Origin: Apostichopus japonicus
Taxonomy: Eukaryota > Echinodermata > Holothuroidea > Aspidochirotida > Stichopodidae
Direction of reading: 5' to 3'
Length of the DNA: 64,000 nucleotides
Assembly: GCF_037975245.1 (NCBI RefSeq)
Contig: NC_092580.1
Location: 23,267,001 to 23,331,000 of the forward strand
Shown here piece after piece: positions 1 to 14,000 of the stretch (positions are counted from its first letter, which is position 1; each line of letters starts with the position of its first letter). Under the pieces are notes generated by a model that saw only the letters and a program-made list of their open reading frames with translations, did no database searches and had not been told where the DNA came from. The translations under genes were made by a program, and so were the position numbers.

Positions 1-1311
1 GGGGAAGTGAGAAGGTCAGAATTATTTTGTTCACTGTAAGCCAACGATCTTATGCAGCTTTGTCTGTGATCCAAAGGTTTGTTGTGTCTTGTGTTTTGTC
101 TTGTTTTCCTTAATTTGCTTTCTGTCTCTAAACAAAGAAATGTTTTTGCAAATTCTCTTCCAGAATTTGTGAAAGATCTACTGTACTTGATTGCTTTTTG
201 TGTTTTTAAGTAGCTTTTACAAGCATAGGGTTTTGATTTGCTTCCTCGCTAACCTGTCTCCTCACAGCATCATCACTGTTTGCTCTAGCATGTCTAGAGT
301 GAAGTGAAGTAACCTTCTTAGCACTGCACGACCCTAGGGACAGGTCACTGCCTGTCGATGGGTATCCACCCTCCCCCCCACCCCTCATTCCTTCACCCAA
401 CTTGTTTGTTTTCTATGTTAGCTTTGTCATTAAACTGTTTGAATCTGCTTTCAGACCAGTATCCATCAAGAGACATCTCTCAGTGTTCACCGTCTTACTA
501 TTTAGTCTCATACTAAGTAGCTCAATATGGTATCCTAACTTCTCCCCCACCCCCCCCCCCGCCCTCACCCCCAACCAAATCTCAAAAAAGGCCAGTTCAG
601 GTTTTAGGGTAAGCCGCTACTACCTTCTTTGCTTCCTACAGATAGTACTAGATTTATATTTTGCACTATATTATCAGTGCTGCAATACTATATTATCAGT
701 GCTGCAATTCTTTTAACATCCGTTGTTGCTGTTTCACCGACATGTTTGTAACAGTAATGGCGGTTTTCGTATTAGACAAAACTTTCAGTATAATATGTGT
801 CTTGGTTACCAATCACCAATCTTTACCTCACGGTGACAGGCTCTTCAAGAGCTTTAGATGGGATTGGATGACATATGAGATCTTGGCAAAATGTAGGGGT
901 TGTGGAGAGTTCACAGGAGTTCGTGGGAGTGAGTAATAATTCAAGGAGATACTTTGCATCAACTCTGCAGTGATTTTAGAGAACATAAACAGAAATACTG
1001 TATATTAAGTCTGGGGGGACGGGGGGATTGATCGCTGTTCTGCATGAGGGTTGGGTCTATTTAAATTGATTGGGTTTCCAATATAAATGAATGCAAAAAA
1101 ATGCTCAAGTGGTGAGAAACATTTCTTACATTGTGTTACGTGCAAGATGTTGAAACCTATGCCCCTCTAGGAACCCATTTGAAAATGCTCTTAGATTGAA
1201 ATTGATATTTTAACCCAAAGCCACCTGTTGAAGCTTTACTGTACGTACAGTTCTGTACAGTATTGTACTTAAAGAGTATAATCATCTCATTCTGTGAAAT
1301 GTACTTGTACG

Positions 1312-3227
1312 CAGTGTTCGACTTATGGCCAAAAAATTGCATAGCAACAAATTTCGACAATTGCTATACAATATTTTTGTTGCATAGCAGTACCCCAAAA
1401 TTGAATAGCAGTTTTGAAATTACCACAAAATGGACCAAATGTTGGCGATCAATGTATTAACTAGAAAATGTTTGTGTATTATTATTATTTATACTAGTGT
1501 TGCTACGATAATCGTTTTCAATATCAGTATCGGCCGATATTTGCAAGATCGGCAGCATATCGGTATCGGTAAAATTTTGCCTAATTGTCTATAACAGCAA
1601 ACCGATATTGAACTTTTCTTTTTAACAGCAGAGCTACCTGTACTTATTTATACTTGCAATGATTTGTTAATCTGCCCAAGACGATCCATTTCTTTAGCGT
1701 CAGTTAAAGTCAGATTCATTTTCGATTAATATCCATGGAAACCTGACTCTCCGTAACATCTAAAAACACGTCTACGGCGCGCGAATATAACCAATGACCT
1801 TCGTGAACCTTGGCCTACACACAGCATTAGTGCAGCATATATACACTGTACTAACCATTCATTTCCTCAAAGGCCTCCTTGAAAACCTTGAACATGATGC
1901 ATTCAGTAACTGCACAGTTCAGCAGTGTTGGAAAACCTTGTTCAATTTCCCGCGAACACACTGCCGATTTCCCGCCGGTGTTCGCCTGCCTAGCACGCGT
2001 AACGTGCTAGCATAAAGGCGTGGTGTCCAGGGGCCCGTCTTAGGGCTATGGTGGGGTCATGGGGTAGAACCCCTCGTGGGGATCCTGGGGGAGAAAGCCC
2101 CCGAAAATTCTTGTCATTTTTTGCGATGTCTGGCGATGAAAAAATTTGCAGTTGAGGATGCAAAATACTGACAACTTTTTTTATTTAAATTGTCACGAAA
2201 CTGATGAAAATTTTAAAATGACAAGTTAAAGTAGCTATATTATGAAAAGAGATTTAATCTGTCTTTCAATCTTTAAAAAGTGCAACTTACAAAACTTCCG
2301 ATATTATGAAACAAACAACGTTCAGCAAAGCCCCGTTTCTAGACTGCCTAACAATGAATAGCGTGCACTATGCGTACATTTTACCAGTGGCGTAGGAAGG
2401 TACTTTTGAGTGGGGGGGCTGAAGACTGATGGCCAGCCTGGGGGAGGGGTCTAAGGGGAGGGGGTTTCCCCCTCCCCTTTGGATTTTTTTTGCATTTCCA
2501 GGTGGCTTCAGATGCAATTTGGTGCAATATAGCACACTTCAACACCCACTCCATTTTGTAAACTTAATTTTGTATTTTCACCTGGCCTTAGATGCAATTT
2601 GGTGCTCCAAATGAGATTTTTTTTCTCATTTGGAAATGAAAAAGGGGTTTTCTGACTTGCGAAGTGGGGGGGGGGCGGAATGATACTTCCGCCCCTCCAC
2701 ATTTTTCACTGGGGGGGCTGGCCCCCCCCAGCCCCCCCGGTTCCTACGCCCTTGCATTTTACAACTGCAGTTTTTAACCCTATACCCAACTACTGTACCA
2801 CGGTACATGTGCTGCGAATTTGCCCAGGTACCTTCCCAAGCAACTGTGAGCTCATCCCCTGTGTAACACCTGTTTGTTAACATTTTTTGGGCACGTTGCC
2901 AGGGAACCTCTTAGTTACGTGAGATCCGTAACCGCCGAGGTGGTTTGGCTATTTGCTTTACACTTAACTATTGTAGGATATTATTTTTTCAGGTTTTTTT
3001 TTTCGCTATACGGTCAAGTGAATTAGTTGTACATTGAGTATAAACTCAATAAATTATAACTTCTACATTGTGATCGTAAGTTAAGGTTTGAGTGTTTGCT
3101 CCCAAATCTGACTAGGAATTTGTATCGCACAAATCGGCACAATGTGCGATGCTGATTTGGAAACGTCTCGCAAGTTTGTCGTTTTGGATCGCATTTTGCG
3201 ATGCGATACCGGAAAAATCGAACACTG
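1312..3227. mobile_element. hAT-type non-autonomous DNA transposon, 1.9 kb
   Basis: The element starts CAGTGTTCGA and ends TCGAACACTG, a perfect 10-bp terminal inverted repeat, flanked by a perfect 8-bp target duplication CTTGTACG (1304-1311 and 3228-3235). An 8-bp TSD and CAGTG-type ends are hAT features. No transposase reading frame is present. It carries the nested element at 2385-2754 and, near 1497-1580, a hAT-like end fragment rich in ATCGGCCGAT motifs. It lies in an ST7 intron. Confidence 0.88.
2385..2754. mobile_element. 370-bp MITE with CAGTGGCGTAGG-type ends, nested
   Basis: Ends CAGTGGCGTAGGAAG and GGTTCCTACGCCCTTG are imperfect inverted repeats, with a perfect 8-bp target duplication CATTTTAC (2377-2384 and 2755-2762). 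The subterminal regions are G-rich on the left and C-rich on the right, so the ends could fold together. The hAT superfamily is likely from the TSD length. It inserted into the 1312-3227 element and is therefore younger. Confidence 0.88.
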
Positions 3228-3320
3228 CTTGTACGCTGTATTAATATGTAACAAATACTCCACTCTACATGCGCACTTAAATCTTTAGTCCATAGTCTTA
3301 GAAGCTACAGCTTTCATGTT

Positions 3321-3555
3321 GGTGGGTCTACCATACATACACAATGTGAGGGGAAAGGGTTTGGTGGGTCTGCCATACATACTGTATACAATGTGAGGGG
3401 AAAGGGTTTGGTGGGTCTGCCATACATACAGTATGTTACGATGGAGAACGAGTCTGGTGGGTCTGCCATACATACAGAGGGGGGGTGGAGAGTCTGGTGG
3501 GTCTGACACACTGTACATAAACATTGCGAGGTGAAAGGGTGGTAGGTCTGTTAAA
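3321..3555. repeat. Tandem array, ~45-bp units, six copies
   Basis: Units beginning GGTGGGTCTGCCATACATAC start at 3321, 3363, 3410, 3456, 3496 and 3541 (spacing 42, 47, 46, 40, 45). The first three also share AATGTGAGGGGAAAGGGTTT or close variants. It lies in an ST7 intron, just 3' of a hAT-type element. Confidence 0.9.
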
Positions 3556-4982
3556 GTGTTAGGACACCTCTCAAAGTGGGTTGCAAAATTATTTAAGTGG
3601 TTAGTGGGAATTATCAGGTGTCGGAAAATCTACAATTTTTCGCAGCTAGCTGACTGCGATCAATAACTTATATTGTTTTGAAATTTATCCCGTAGTCCAG
3701 TCAGATACATATATATTATGACAGGTGAGGGTCTGGTGGGTGAGGTTTAGTCCTCATGGATGATACTGGGTCATGGGGCCTAAAAGGTTTGCGGACCGCT
3801 GCAAAATTCCAGCCAAAAAGGTGAAAGAGAGAATGATTGTACAGCCCCTTTCCTATTGTTACATGACATGCACTGTCAGCATTGTTACAGCCTATTCCAT
3901 CCTATGCTGTACACATATATATGGTTATATATTCAAATGGGGAAAACATTCTATAAGCATTGTCCTTCGTTTTCTTTTTTTCTCCATTTCCAAGCATTTC
4001 TATAGCTTAAGTATTGTATATAAATTATCATGATGAATGTTTTTTTTTCCTCTCTTTGTACCGTCTTCTAGTTTGTAATGTAACTCAAACATATTTGTTG
4101 ATGCATTGTTAAATATTCATGTATTTTAAAAAGTTGCGGGAAATCAAGTTTTTGTCGTTGTTACTATACTAAACACAGTAAGAGAATTTTTCTACATATA
4201 GCATATCTATCCTACAGTACCTGAAACCTCAAATGACAGACATCTGCAGTACTTTTGCTATAGCCGAGAGACAATCATTTGCACACGATTGTAATATCTG
4301 CAAATGTGAAAGTGTTTTAAGTTCTTACTGTTCACATATTAATTGGGGGTTTAATGGAGGTTACTAAAATGAAATCATTCCTTGTGCGTCAATCATTTAA
4401 TAGTTGTGAGATTCTTGTGCTTTCGCACGCTGTAAATATCTCTGCACAGAAGGTCATGGCCAATCTTCCGGTGAAGAGGTACTTTCTTATCGTGCATGCA
4501 GGTTTTATATGAAAGTGTGAGGAGCCTGGGAATTTTAAAATTCAAATTTTTATTTGCCAAAAATTGGTTTTGTTTCCACTTATAGTACTTTGCCTCGACA
4601 AATCATACTTTGGTCCCTTATAGATCAGGAATCCTTCAGAAGTGTCCGATTTTTACTGAGACTTTTTGTGAGAATTCTGTTCGGAATAATTTGCATACAA
4701 CACTGTCACACTGATACAAAGTATTATTTAAGATTTTGAAAATATTCATTAAATTGTGTCATGGAAACCTCAAGTGTAGTTTGGCTTTTTTTAATTTATT
4801 TTTTATGATTTTTTCATTACCCTCTTTGATTTTGTTTTGGCCCTTGCTCTCATCCACTTTTCAAATCGTTCCTGCCTACGTTCAATTTCAATATTTCATT
4901 CAATGATAAATATTATATTCTTGTTCAACTCTCTTTTCATCAAGTTTGGCTCAAAACTTCATTCTCTTTTATTTTGTTTCAG

Positions 4983-5062
4983 CCATGTTCCTGAACACAT
5001 TAACACCAAAGTTCTATGTGGCACTGACAGGGACATCCTCACTCATATCTGGGCTGATTTTA
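4983..5062 (+). CDS. ST7: ST7 exon, first in window
   Basis: The acceptor TTTGTTTCAG ends at 4982 and the donor GTAAGT starts at 5063. The exon encodes [19 protein letters not shown] and onward to GLIL, ending in phase 0. The ATG at 4985 may be an internal Met, because vertebrate ST7 reads through this position from an upstream exon. Confidence 0.93.
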
Positions 5063-8000
5063 GTAAGTACTTCTTGTCAGAATTTTTTCAGAATTTACTT
5101 AACAACCCTGGATCTCTTGGCTGTTCCTCGTCAACATGTGATATCCCAATTCACCTAACCTACAAAAAAAAAAAAAAAATTATAAGATTTAATAAGGCAT
5201 CTGGCAGTACTCCTTGGAATTTTAGTTTTGATATACTGTACAGTGTTGGAACTTCAGACACTTAAATGCCAATGGGATCATATTATAGTTCACTGTTCTA
5301 AACAAACTGATTCAATTTCTTTGTGCTATATCATCTATATCTAACCCGATACCTATCCCAAGGGTCCTAAATCCGGTCTTTTAATTATGGACAGTTAGGA
5401 TATATTTTCACCAAGTTGTCACGACAGAGTACTTTAAAATAATGGGATGCATAAATTGAATTCATAAAACAAGCATTCTGGCATGAATTTGGTCAAATGC
5501 TAAAAGACGGATTCTGTCTGACTTGAAAACATCTAGCGAATTTAGTTCCTTTGTGCTTGACTATGTATTAAATGAAGAGAGAGAGAGCCAAATATTTTTG
5601 AAAGTGCCTTGACTTTCTCCCCCCCCCCACCTTACTCCTCTTCTTAAAAGGAGGGTGGACATGAATCATACTGTACCTGTTAACATAAATATTTGTAGTC
5701 TGTAGTTCCTGTATGATAGTTCCTGTATATGTTTATTAGTTTGTCTGGGGAACACGTTTGTTTGAAATGAATGTATGACATTCCAGCTGTGGATAACTTC
5801 CTGGTTTCATATTTACCTCACTTGTTTATGATTAAGTGCAAGTCAATTCTGTAACAACAAATGTTTCACTTGACCTTGGCAAGTACAAATCTCCATTTGA
5901 ACGACACTTCCTTATTCATTTCCTGCTTTTCACGATAGATCTTCGAATGGTGGTACTTTCGAAAGTATGGTACTTCCTTCATCGAACAAGTCTCCTTAAA
6001 TCATCTCTCGCCATGGCTTGGTGGATCAGAAAATGGCAGTAGCACCAGTAACAACCAGCAGACAACATCTGGTGAGGAGTTAGTAGAAGCGAGTAGTTGG
6101 ATGATGATAGTGTTTTTTTAGATGCAGATGACCTTTCCCTCCCTCCTCCTCCCTCCTTCTCAACCCATTAGTAACGGTCAGCTTCTCAGACGTAACAAAG
6201 ACAGAAATACGGGAGACAAACTGTTAATGAATAGAAAATTGCAATTTATTGCTCAGTAAAGGATAAAAAAGAAATATGTATATATGTATTGGGTTTTATA
6301 AACACAAAATAATCCAAAACCAGAGTGTCTTAAATCTGTTTTAGCAAAGTGGCTAAAGAGCAGTGTGTATTATTATGTTATGTATATTCTTTCCACATTG
6401 TTTGAAACAAAGACCTCTCCTCTCCTCACAAAATCTCGGGACCAAAAAACGGACCTTTTAAAGTAGTCACCTAGCTTTCATTACTCTCTAGTAGTTACTA
6501 GACGTTTGCTGAATGAATGTCTTAAATCTGTTTGAGCAAACTGGCTAAACAGCCATATGGTATGTTTGTATTATTATGTTATACATATTCTTTTCACATT
6601 GTTTAAAACAAAGACCTCACAAGAACTCGGTAACAACAGACGTTGTTAATTAGTCACCTAGCTTTTGTATCTATCTAGTAGCGTTCGCTGAATAAATGCA
6701 AAAAGGATGTGACTTTACAGTCAGATGTGACTGAAAAGTACTTAAGTTCTGTGAACACATACATGTAAGAACTGCTACGGTATGATATCCTTGCATTTGT
6801 GTAGCCATTTTTGCTACGGAATAATAAAAAAGCATCCTTTTCTCTCAGTTGTTAACATTAGTGCAACTCACAGGACTGGTGTTGTTAATATTGTCATCAT
6901 CAACTGATTTATATGTTAATAATGTGCTGATCACACCATCCTGATGAATAGAAGAAATACTTATAAAAAATATATATAATTAAAAATAAAACTTATAAAA
7001 ATAAAGGAACAGGGAGCCCCTTACTTCAGGATCTGATAAGATATACCCAATGGTTTATGGTTTCGTATATAGTGAAAACCACCAGGTGCCTAAAAATATA
7101 ATCAACTATGCAAAATATGCATCTGAGGTGTACCTTAACCTGTTGTTGTGGAAAGATATATAAAAGCGAACCATCAGTCAGGGAGCAATTCCTCTTGTGT
7201 GTCAATATCACATTCACAGATTGACATGATTTCTTAGACATTTGTTAAATACATAGCTGGTCAACATATTTTGCCAACATGAAGATGATTTTGTCCTGGA
7301 AATTTAATATGACTCTTGGCAACACTTTGTATAAATAATCTATGGAGTCTTACAGCTACTGCAGGTATGAAGCTGGTCTCAAATGAAAATTTGTATGCGA
7401 ATATATATATTTATATGCCAGGACCTTGACTTGTGCCACAGTTTTCCTTTTAACCTGAACAATGTATCTTTCATCATTTCTTTTTAACAGAGTGTAAGAC
7501 ATGGCGAAACCCGCTGAACCTATTCCGAGGGTCAGAGTACAATCGATATACGTGGGCGACTGGCAAGGACCCTCTGACATACTACGATATGAATCAGTCG
7601 GCCCAGGACCATCAGACGCTGTTTACCTGTGACTCTGACAGCACCAGACCGTCTGACGAAAGTAAGTCAGTTGAGAGGTTAAAGCCGGTTACGCTCTAGA
7701 ATGGTATGAATTTATGGGCCAGAAAATTGCCCTTGGATGACAGCGCCCTCTATCGCTGTCAAAACCAATTTTTTGTATCATTTCGTATTTTTAGAAGATT
7801 GAAACAGGAACTGAAAAGACCTACATGGTGCACAAACTCACAAAAATTCCACATTTAATTCTGGTGGTAGCCTAGTCCTGTAAAGTAGGCTATAGGGGGA
7901 CTCTCAAGCTAGGCAGGAATTTCATTATGTTCATACTCCTGTGACATACCCTGTTAATGGTTAAGTCACTTCAGTGTAGCTTGCCGGAGATCCAAAAGAG

Positions 8001-11000
8001 GGGTTAGGGAGATTCCTTATTATCCATATCAAGCCACTAGATCCTTGGATCCCAAGAGATGGCAATAAGCTGCTATCTAGTCCAGTCATAGGCTTCCTGA
8101 TGGGGATATGGCGGTAGTATTGGCCTCAATAGCAATCAGAACCTTTTGAGTGCATGAACTGTTGCCTCTTCTGAGCCTATCTGTGTAGAGAACCACCATC
8201 TTGACATCCATGGCCTTGATAAGTCTTCAGTGTTTGATCTTCACCTGTTAGAATGTACCTGTGATGTAGGTACACCCCCTACTCCCCTCCCCCCCCCCCC
8301 CATACACACACATATCAGTGGAACTACTAACAAAAGAAATGGTTCATTATTTTGAGTAAATCACTTTGTAAGCAGTTGGTGAAGTTAAGTGGCCACTAAT
8401 TACAACAGATTGCTTAAATTATTTCCTTTCTGTGAATGCTTCAGAACTATTTGAAGTTCTTCTGAATGAAGGGATAAAGGGTTTGCTTTACACGAAAGAA
8501 AGAAAGAAAGAAAGAAAAAGTCAGTTTGCTATTGGATTCTGTCTAGTCGATAACACATTAACAGTTCAGTTCCAGACAAGGTGTCACATTTTTTTATATA
8601 TGAAAACATGGTACAATATTGCGGAAATACATAGAGGTCTGCATCTTAAAGCTGGTCATGAAACATGCCTATATTTTGTTTGTATTCCTTTTAGTCATGT
8701 TGAGAGCCTGGAGGGAGAGAAATCCACAGAATAGAATCAAGGCTGCACGAGAAGCTTACGAAACTAACGCTGAGTGAGTAGTCAGATAAAATCCAATAAT
8801 TTTAAAGAGTAATTTGGCAGGTCTTGAGTTTGAAGTCTCACATTTCAAGTTTTCGGGGGGAAATATGTGCTTGAGCAGATTTTTGTGCCAAATATTATGG
8901 GACCATTTGGGCGGAAAATTTTTATTGGGCCCAATTTATTGGGGAAGGGTCAAAATTGTAAACTTGCAATAGCTCCACAGCTTTTAATCAGTTAACCAAA
9001 CTTGGAATACAGTTGTTGGTTAGTAGCTGGTACATTAAGGCATACATTTTTTGGGACCACCTGGGCCCCAATGAAATTCTGGGCACATTTTTAGGCTGGG
9101 TGGGCCCGAATTTTATTCCCACCTCAAATGCATTTTGGGACACATTCTTTGGGCCCAAATATGTGGGACCATCGTGTTTTGGCCCATTTGAGCTTACATT
9201 TTTGGGATTCAATTTTGAGTCACTTTGTTTGGGCCGAATATTTTAAGACCATTTAGGCACAACATTTCATTATACAATGTCACTAAAAAGACTTTGTCAA
9301 CATGATAACTGATTCCTGGTACCTTCCTTTATATCTTGCCACATTAGTCAACAGTTGATCCCTCTTCATTTTGATGTGCACAAGTGCATGAATATTAACA
9401 TGTTTTAGCCTACCACACTATGAATATGTAAATGTTTTCGTATTCTGATATATTTTTTTTTTTTTTTTGGGGTCAGATGTTCTACCGCTGCCATCCTCTT
9501 GGGAGAAGAAGAAAAGACAACCATTGTCGAGGCTGAGAGAATGTTTCGCATCGCTGTGAAATCGGCTGAAATTAACCACAAGAAGAGTCAAGCTCTACAA
9601 CATCATAGCCCTACACATGAAAAGATCCATAGTAAGTCGCTGTCTTGGTGTCTGGATGAGCCAAAAATATACCGAATCACAGATAGGTACTGGTACAATT
9701 GAAATAGACGCTCTTCCAGGGGAAGTAGATACATGGAGGAGGAGGGAGGGGGCTTAACTGCCTGCAAAAAGAAACCATAGCAGGTTGATTTGTTGTGGCT
9801 ATCAGAAGGTGGCAATAAAGAGGGGATTCATGTGTTAACTATGTGTAGGACCTGCCTCATGGTGGGGATAATGTATCCAACCAATGCAGGTTAGGTTCAT
9901 AGTGAGGCTGATTAACAAACCGTCTAGATTTCACAAGAAAGAAACAACTTTAAAATACCACTGGAAAGTAATATAGTTTTTATATTAGTTTTAAATACTA
10001 TAAATGTGTGGTTAGAATGTGCATTCATAGGACAACTTCAACTATCAGTAACATGTAAATTGCAATGAGTAAGAGTTGGATCTCTACTTGAGTGATGCCA
10101 TCTTGATTCCCAAAGTGTTTCGAATAACAACGATTAGAAACCAGACTGTGAGCTTTATCCAGATTATATAAACAGCAGTATTCTATATCGAGAGCATGTA
10201 ACTGAGCTGCAAATATGGTAAGTTAGAGGTGAGGCACAGTGGGTAGGTGGCAGGGTAAAATGAAGATTGTATTAGGTCATTCTATGTGCTGTTTCTCTGT
10301 GGGATATATCATCAGGTCTCGATCCCACAGAACTGTGGAGTGTCTTGTGAACGCTAGTGAGTTATGTGTGATGTTCCAAAGTGCTCAGGTCTTTGTTTAC
10401 TGCATTCAGAACTCAAGTGACTGATAATGTTAGGCACCAGTCTCTTTGTAATTTGTCAGTCAAGTATTAGCTCAAAATGTCTTGGTGAAACATAGGTGGA
10501 GATAATAAAGACCAAAAATTTGCACTTTATATTGCTGTAGTAGTTCTACCATATATATACCTATGGTATCTTTGAGCAATCCATTTCTAGTATTAAGAAA
10601 AAGGGACATTTGGGGGTTAGAATTAATCTCTCTCTCTCTCTATCCATTTGACACAGTATGGTTTTAATCCATGTTTTCTCTCTATTCTGTGACTTTCTAC
10701 AGGGAGGGATCTGAACACGTTGGTCTATGTGAAAAGAAGATTAGCGATGGTCATGAGAAAGTTAGGAAGAACGAAGGAAGCAGTTAAAATGATGAGAGAT
10801 GTAAGTAGTAGTAGTAGTAGTGTTACACTGTATGAAGGTGTCCTTAGAACGGGTGTGTAGGAGTAGTAGCATATGACACCATTGCTACATATGTAATTGT
10901 GTGTCTGTTTACTTTAAGTTGCATTCCGTTGTGTGTTCCATCAGGTGCTACAGCGCACCATAACCGTGTAATTAAAGTCAGACAATAGTCAGCCAGATTA

Positions 11001-14000
11001 TTATTAACATTGTCCTGTTCTCCTGAGCATTTGGATCAGTTTCGAGAGAAAGTTAGACTGGTCCAGGAAGGTGATGAAGATAGGTTACTCAGATTAAGAG
11101 TGACATTTCTGACTTTTGGTTTTGAACGTCTCATAGTTGCTGATAGATATGATATATGCCACAGTTTTTCCATCTGAGGAAATGGTTTTGGTTTTTCTAA
11201 CAAACTTTAAGTCAGTGGTAATGACTGTGGAAATCACTTGTAATCCTCAGAGTAGATGGTTCCCTAATATCCAAGACCCCTGATTTCACTTCACTAGCAA
11301 AACACCCAAGAGCAATTTTTGACACGAGGATAATCTGATTCTAAATATATTGAGAAATAAACATCAGCATAAAAAAAATAAGTGGACTTGCCCATGAGGT
11401 ACGAGGAATATTTCCAGTGCGCGATGAATCCCTGTAGTGGTCATACTAATTAAAGCTCTAGGTAACGTCTGCCTTCTTTGAATTTTATATTTCTGCTGAT
11501 GCATGGTTTCTGCCATTTCTACTTCATTCATTCATTCATTTATTTGTTCATTCATTTACTTATTTTCTATATTGTCTTGTAATTAGTGAGAAATTTGTGA
11601 AAGAAGGTGAAGATATGGTTGAATTAGAGGTCAAACACATCTTTTTTCCATCTTCCTCATCTGTTAGCTCTCTTTCGTCTCCGCAGCTAATTAAAGAGTT
11701 TCCAGTCGTCAGTATGTTCCAAATTCACGAGAACCTCATTGAAGCCCTCCTCGAGATGCAGTTGTACGCTGATGTACAGGCACTGCTCGCCAGATACGAC
11801 GACATCAGCTTGCCAAAGTCAGCGACAATTTGTTACACAGCAGCACTGCTTAAAGCCAGAGCCGTTTGTGACAAGTGAGTACAAACATGTTACTGTAGTC
11901 GAGATGTGCCAAAATTAAAAAGAGGAAGTGTTTTATATTTTATCTGCAAAAGGACATTAAGTGTGTCATGGAAATTGAAGCCAAGGCCAAAAAACAATAC
12001 TGGTGGTGTTCCATTATTGTATTCACAGTCGTTGTATGCTAATTGCCAAAAAAAATGGCATCTGAGTCTGGTAAAGATGGTTGTTTTTCAGTACAGGCAT
12101 GAGAATTCATTTACTTATTTTGTAATGCCTGCCCAGTTTTCTTGTAGTATCTTTATATAATGTAAGAATAATATGTGAATGTCTCTGTTACATAAAATCC
12201 TCATCCTACTACCAAAGTATTGGTTTGGATTGATTTCATTCCCATAAGCTCTCATGAAGTCCCTCCAAATCTTTATTTTTGTCAATTTGTCAGTCCAACT
12301 ATCCAGTTGCTGTTTCTCAATTGTAAACAAACCCTTTTCTCATCCTAGATTTTCTCCAGAGATAGCTTCTAAACGTGGTCTCACAACAGCTGAAATGAAT
12401 GCGGTGGAGGCGATACACAGAGCAGTAGAATTCAATCCCCATGTACCTAAAGTGAGTTGTAGTAAGATTATTATGATTGTGACACCTCTGTCACAAGGCT
12501 CATAAAAGCAATCGTGCTGGGGTTGACCGTGCAGGTCATACAATGTCGATAATAATGATGATAATGATCCAAGTGGACAATCAAGTATGGCAGTACTTGT
12601 ATAGAACAGTGATTGTCTTTAATAAGCATAAACGGATGTTTCGTTACGGATCTGTAAGATCATGATCGGTTGTTCATCGGTTGTTCATCGGTTGTTCTCC
12701 TGCCCGTAACATATATACTTTTACGTAGCAGTTACAAGCTTAACCCTCATGAACAATCAGTCTCTTCGAATTAGCTGTCTTTGATAAGTGACACTAGTCT
12801 ATAATACATCCCTTTAGCACTTCGTTAAGGCAGTTTGACCTTCAGTACATTTGTGCTGTAGGATGGGTGGGGGAGGCAGGGCATTGGCTGTTGGGGGCAT
12901 GACATGAGGGTGGAAGGGTACTGAGCAATCTTTTCAATCAATGCTGTTACTTTGCCTCATTTCTTTGACTTTCAAATCTTGTACTCTTTTCTCTTTGGTT
13001 TCCTAAGAGCCCTCTGGTGTTGCTTTACCAGTGGTTTTGGTAGACAAGATAAAAATGGAAATTGGATCCTAATCCAGATTTCGCTCTGGAAAGTTCATCC
13101 CTTTGATATGATTAAAGAAAGAAGTTGGGCATTGTATATGAAATGACAAGATTTCACAAAACACGGTAGAATTGGACACCATCATTTTGCCATCCTGTAA
13201 TTCCTCCAGACTAAAACTTTAATTTTTGTTCTTTGTTGAGATGGAGCTTCATACAATGGGGGCACTTTACCGTTCACAAAAACCAAAACATCTCTCCTTC
13301 CAATCCATAAAAGCCATATTTGCCATCGACTAAAGATTATTTCAGCTCCGTAGTAATACATACTCTGTATCTCTTTTTTCATCCTTTCCTGAGCTTCATT
13401 CAGTAGGGGGCACTTTACTGTCCACAAAAACCAAACATCTCTCTTTCCAATCCATAAAAGCTGTATCAATTTGCCATCGACTAAACATTATTTCAGCTCA
13501 GTAGTAATTCATACTCTGTATCTCTTTGTTCATCCTTCCCTCCTCTCACAGTATTTATTGGAAATGAAAGGCCTCATCTTGCCGCCAGAGCACATCCTTA
13601 AACGAGGAGACAGCGAGGCCATTGCCTACAGTTTCTTCCACCTTCCACATTGGAAGAGAGTAGAGGGAGCGCTTCAGCTTCTCCATTGTACGTGGGAGGG
13701 CACGTTCAGAATGATCCCGTACCCCTTGGAGAAAGGTCACCTATTTTATCCGTATCCAAGTTGTACTGAAAGTGTAGATAGGGAACTACTGCCAAGTAAG
13801 TCCTACTTTGTCTGTTTATTTGTTTGTTGTCATTGTTGTTGTTTTTTTTTATTATAGAAAGTCTTATATAATGATAAATTTATTGTAAGAGAAAGAGAGC
13901 CAAAGAAAAACATGTTTGGAAAATGTTTGAAAGCATTCAGGGGGAACTATTTGCCCTGATATTTATTTTCTCATTTTTTTTTTTTGACTTTCAAGAACAA

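Noticed and set aside
3285-3524. Frames with repeated MYGRPT / MADPPD peptides
   Set aside because: A by-product of the ~45-bp tandem array; no other coding signs.
3321-3555. CRISPR-like regular repeats
   Set aside because: Spacing is irregular (40-47 bp), the whole unit is repeated with no unique spacers, and the genome is eukaryotic.
1-4982. Upstream ST7 exon with the N-terminal membrane segment
   Set aside because: I scanned for a Trp-rich hydrophobic exon ending one base into a Ser codon and saw none; it probably lies left of the window.
13182-13469. 95-codon - strand frame with internally repeated peptide
   Set aside because: Reflects the 147-bp tandem duplication in an ST7 intron, opposite strand to ST7.
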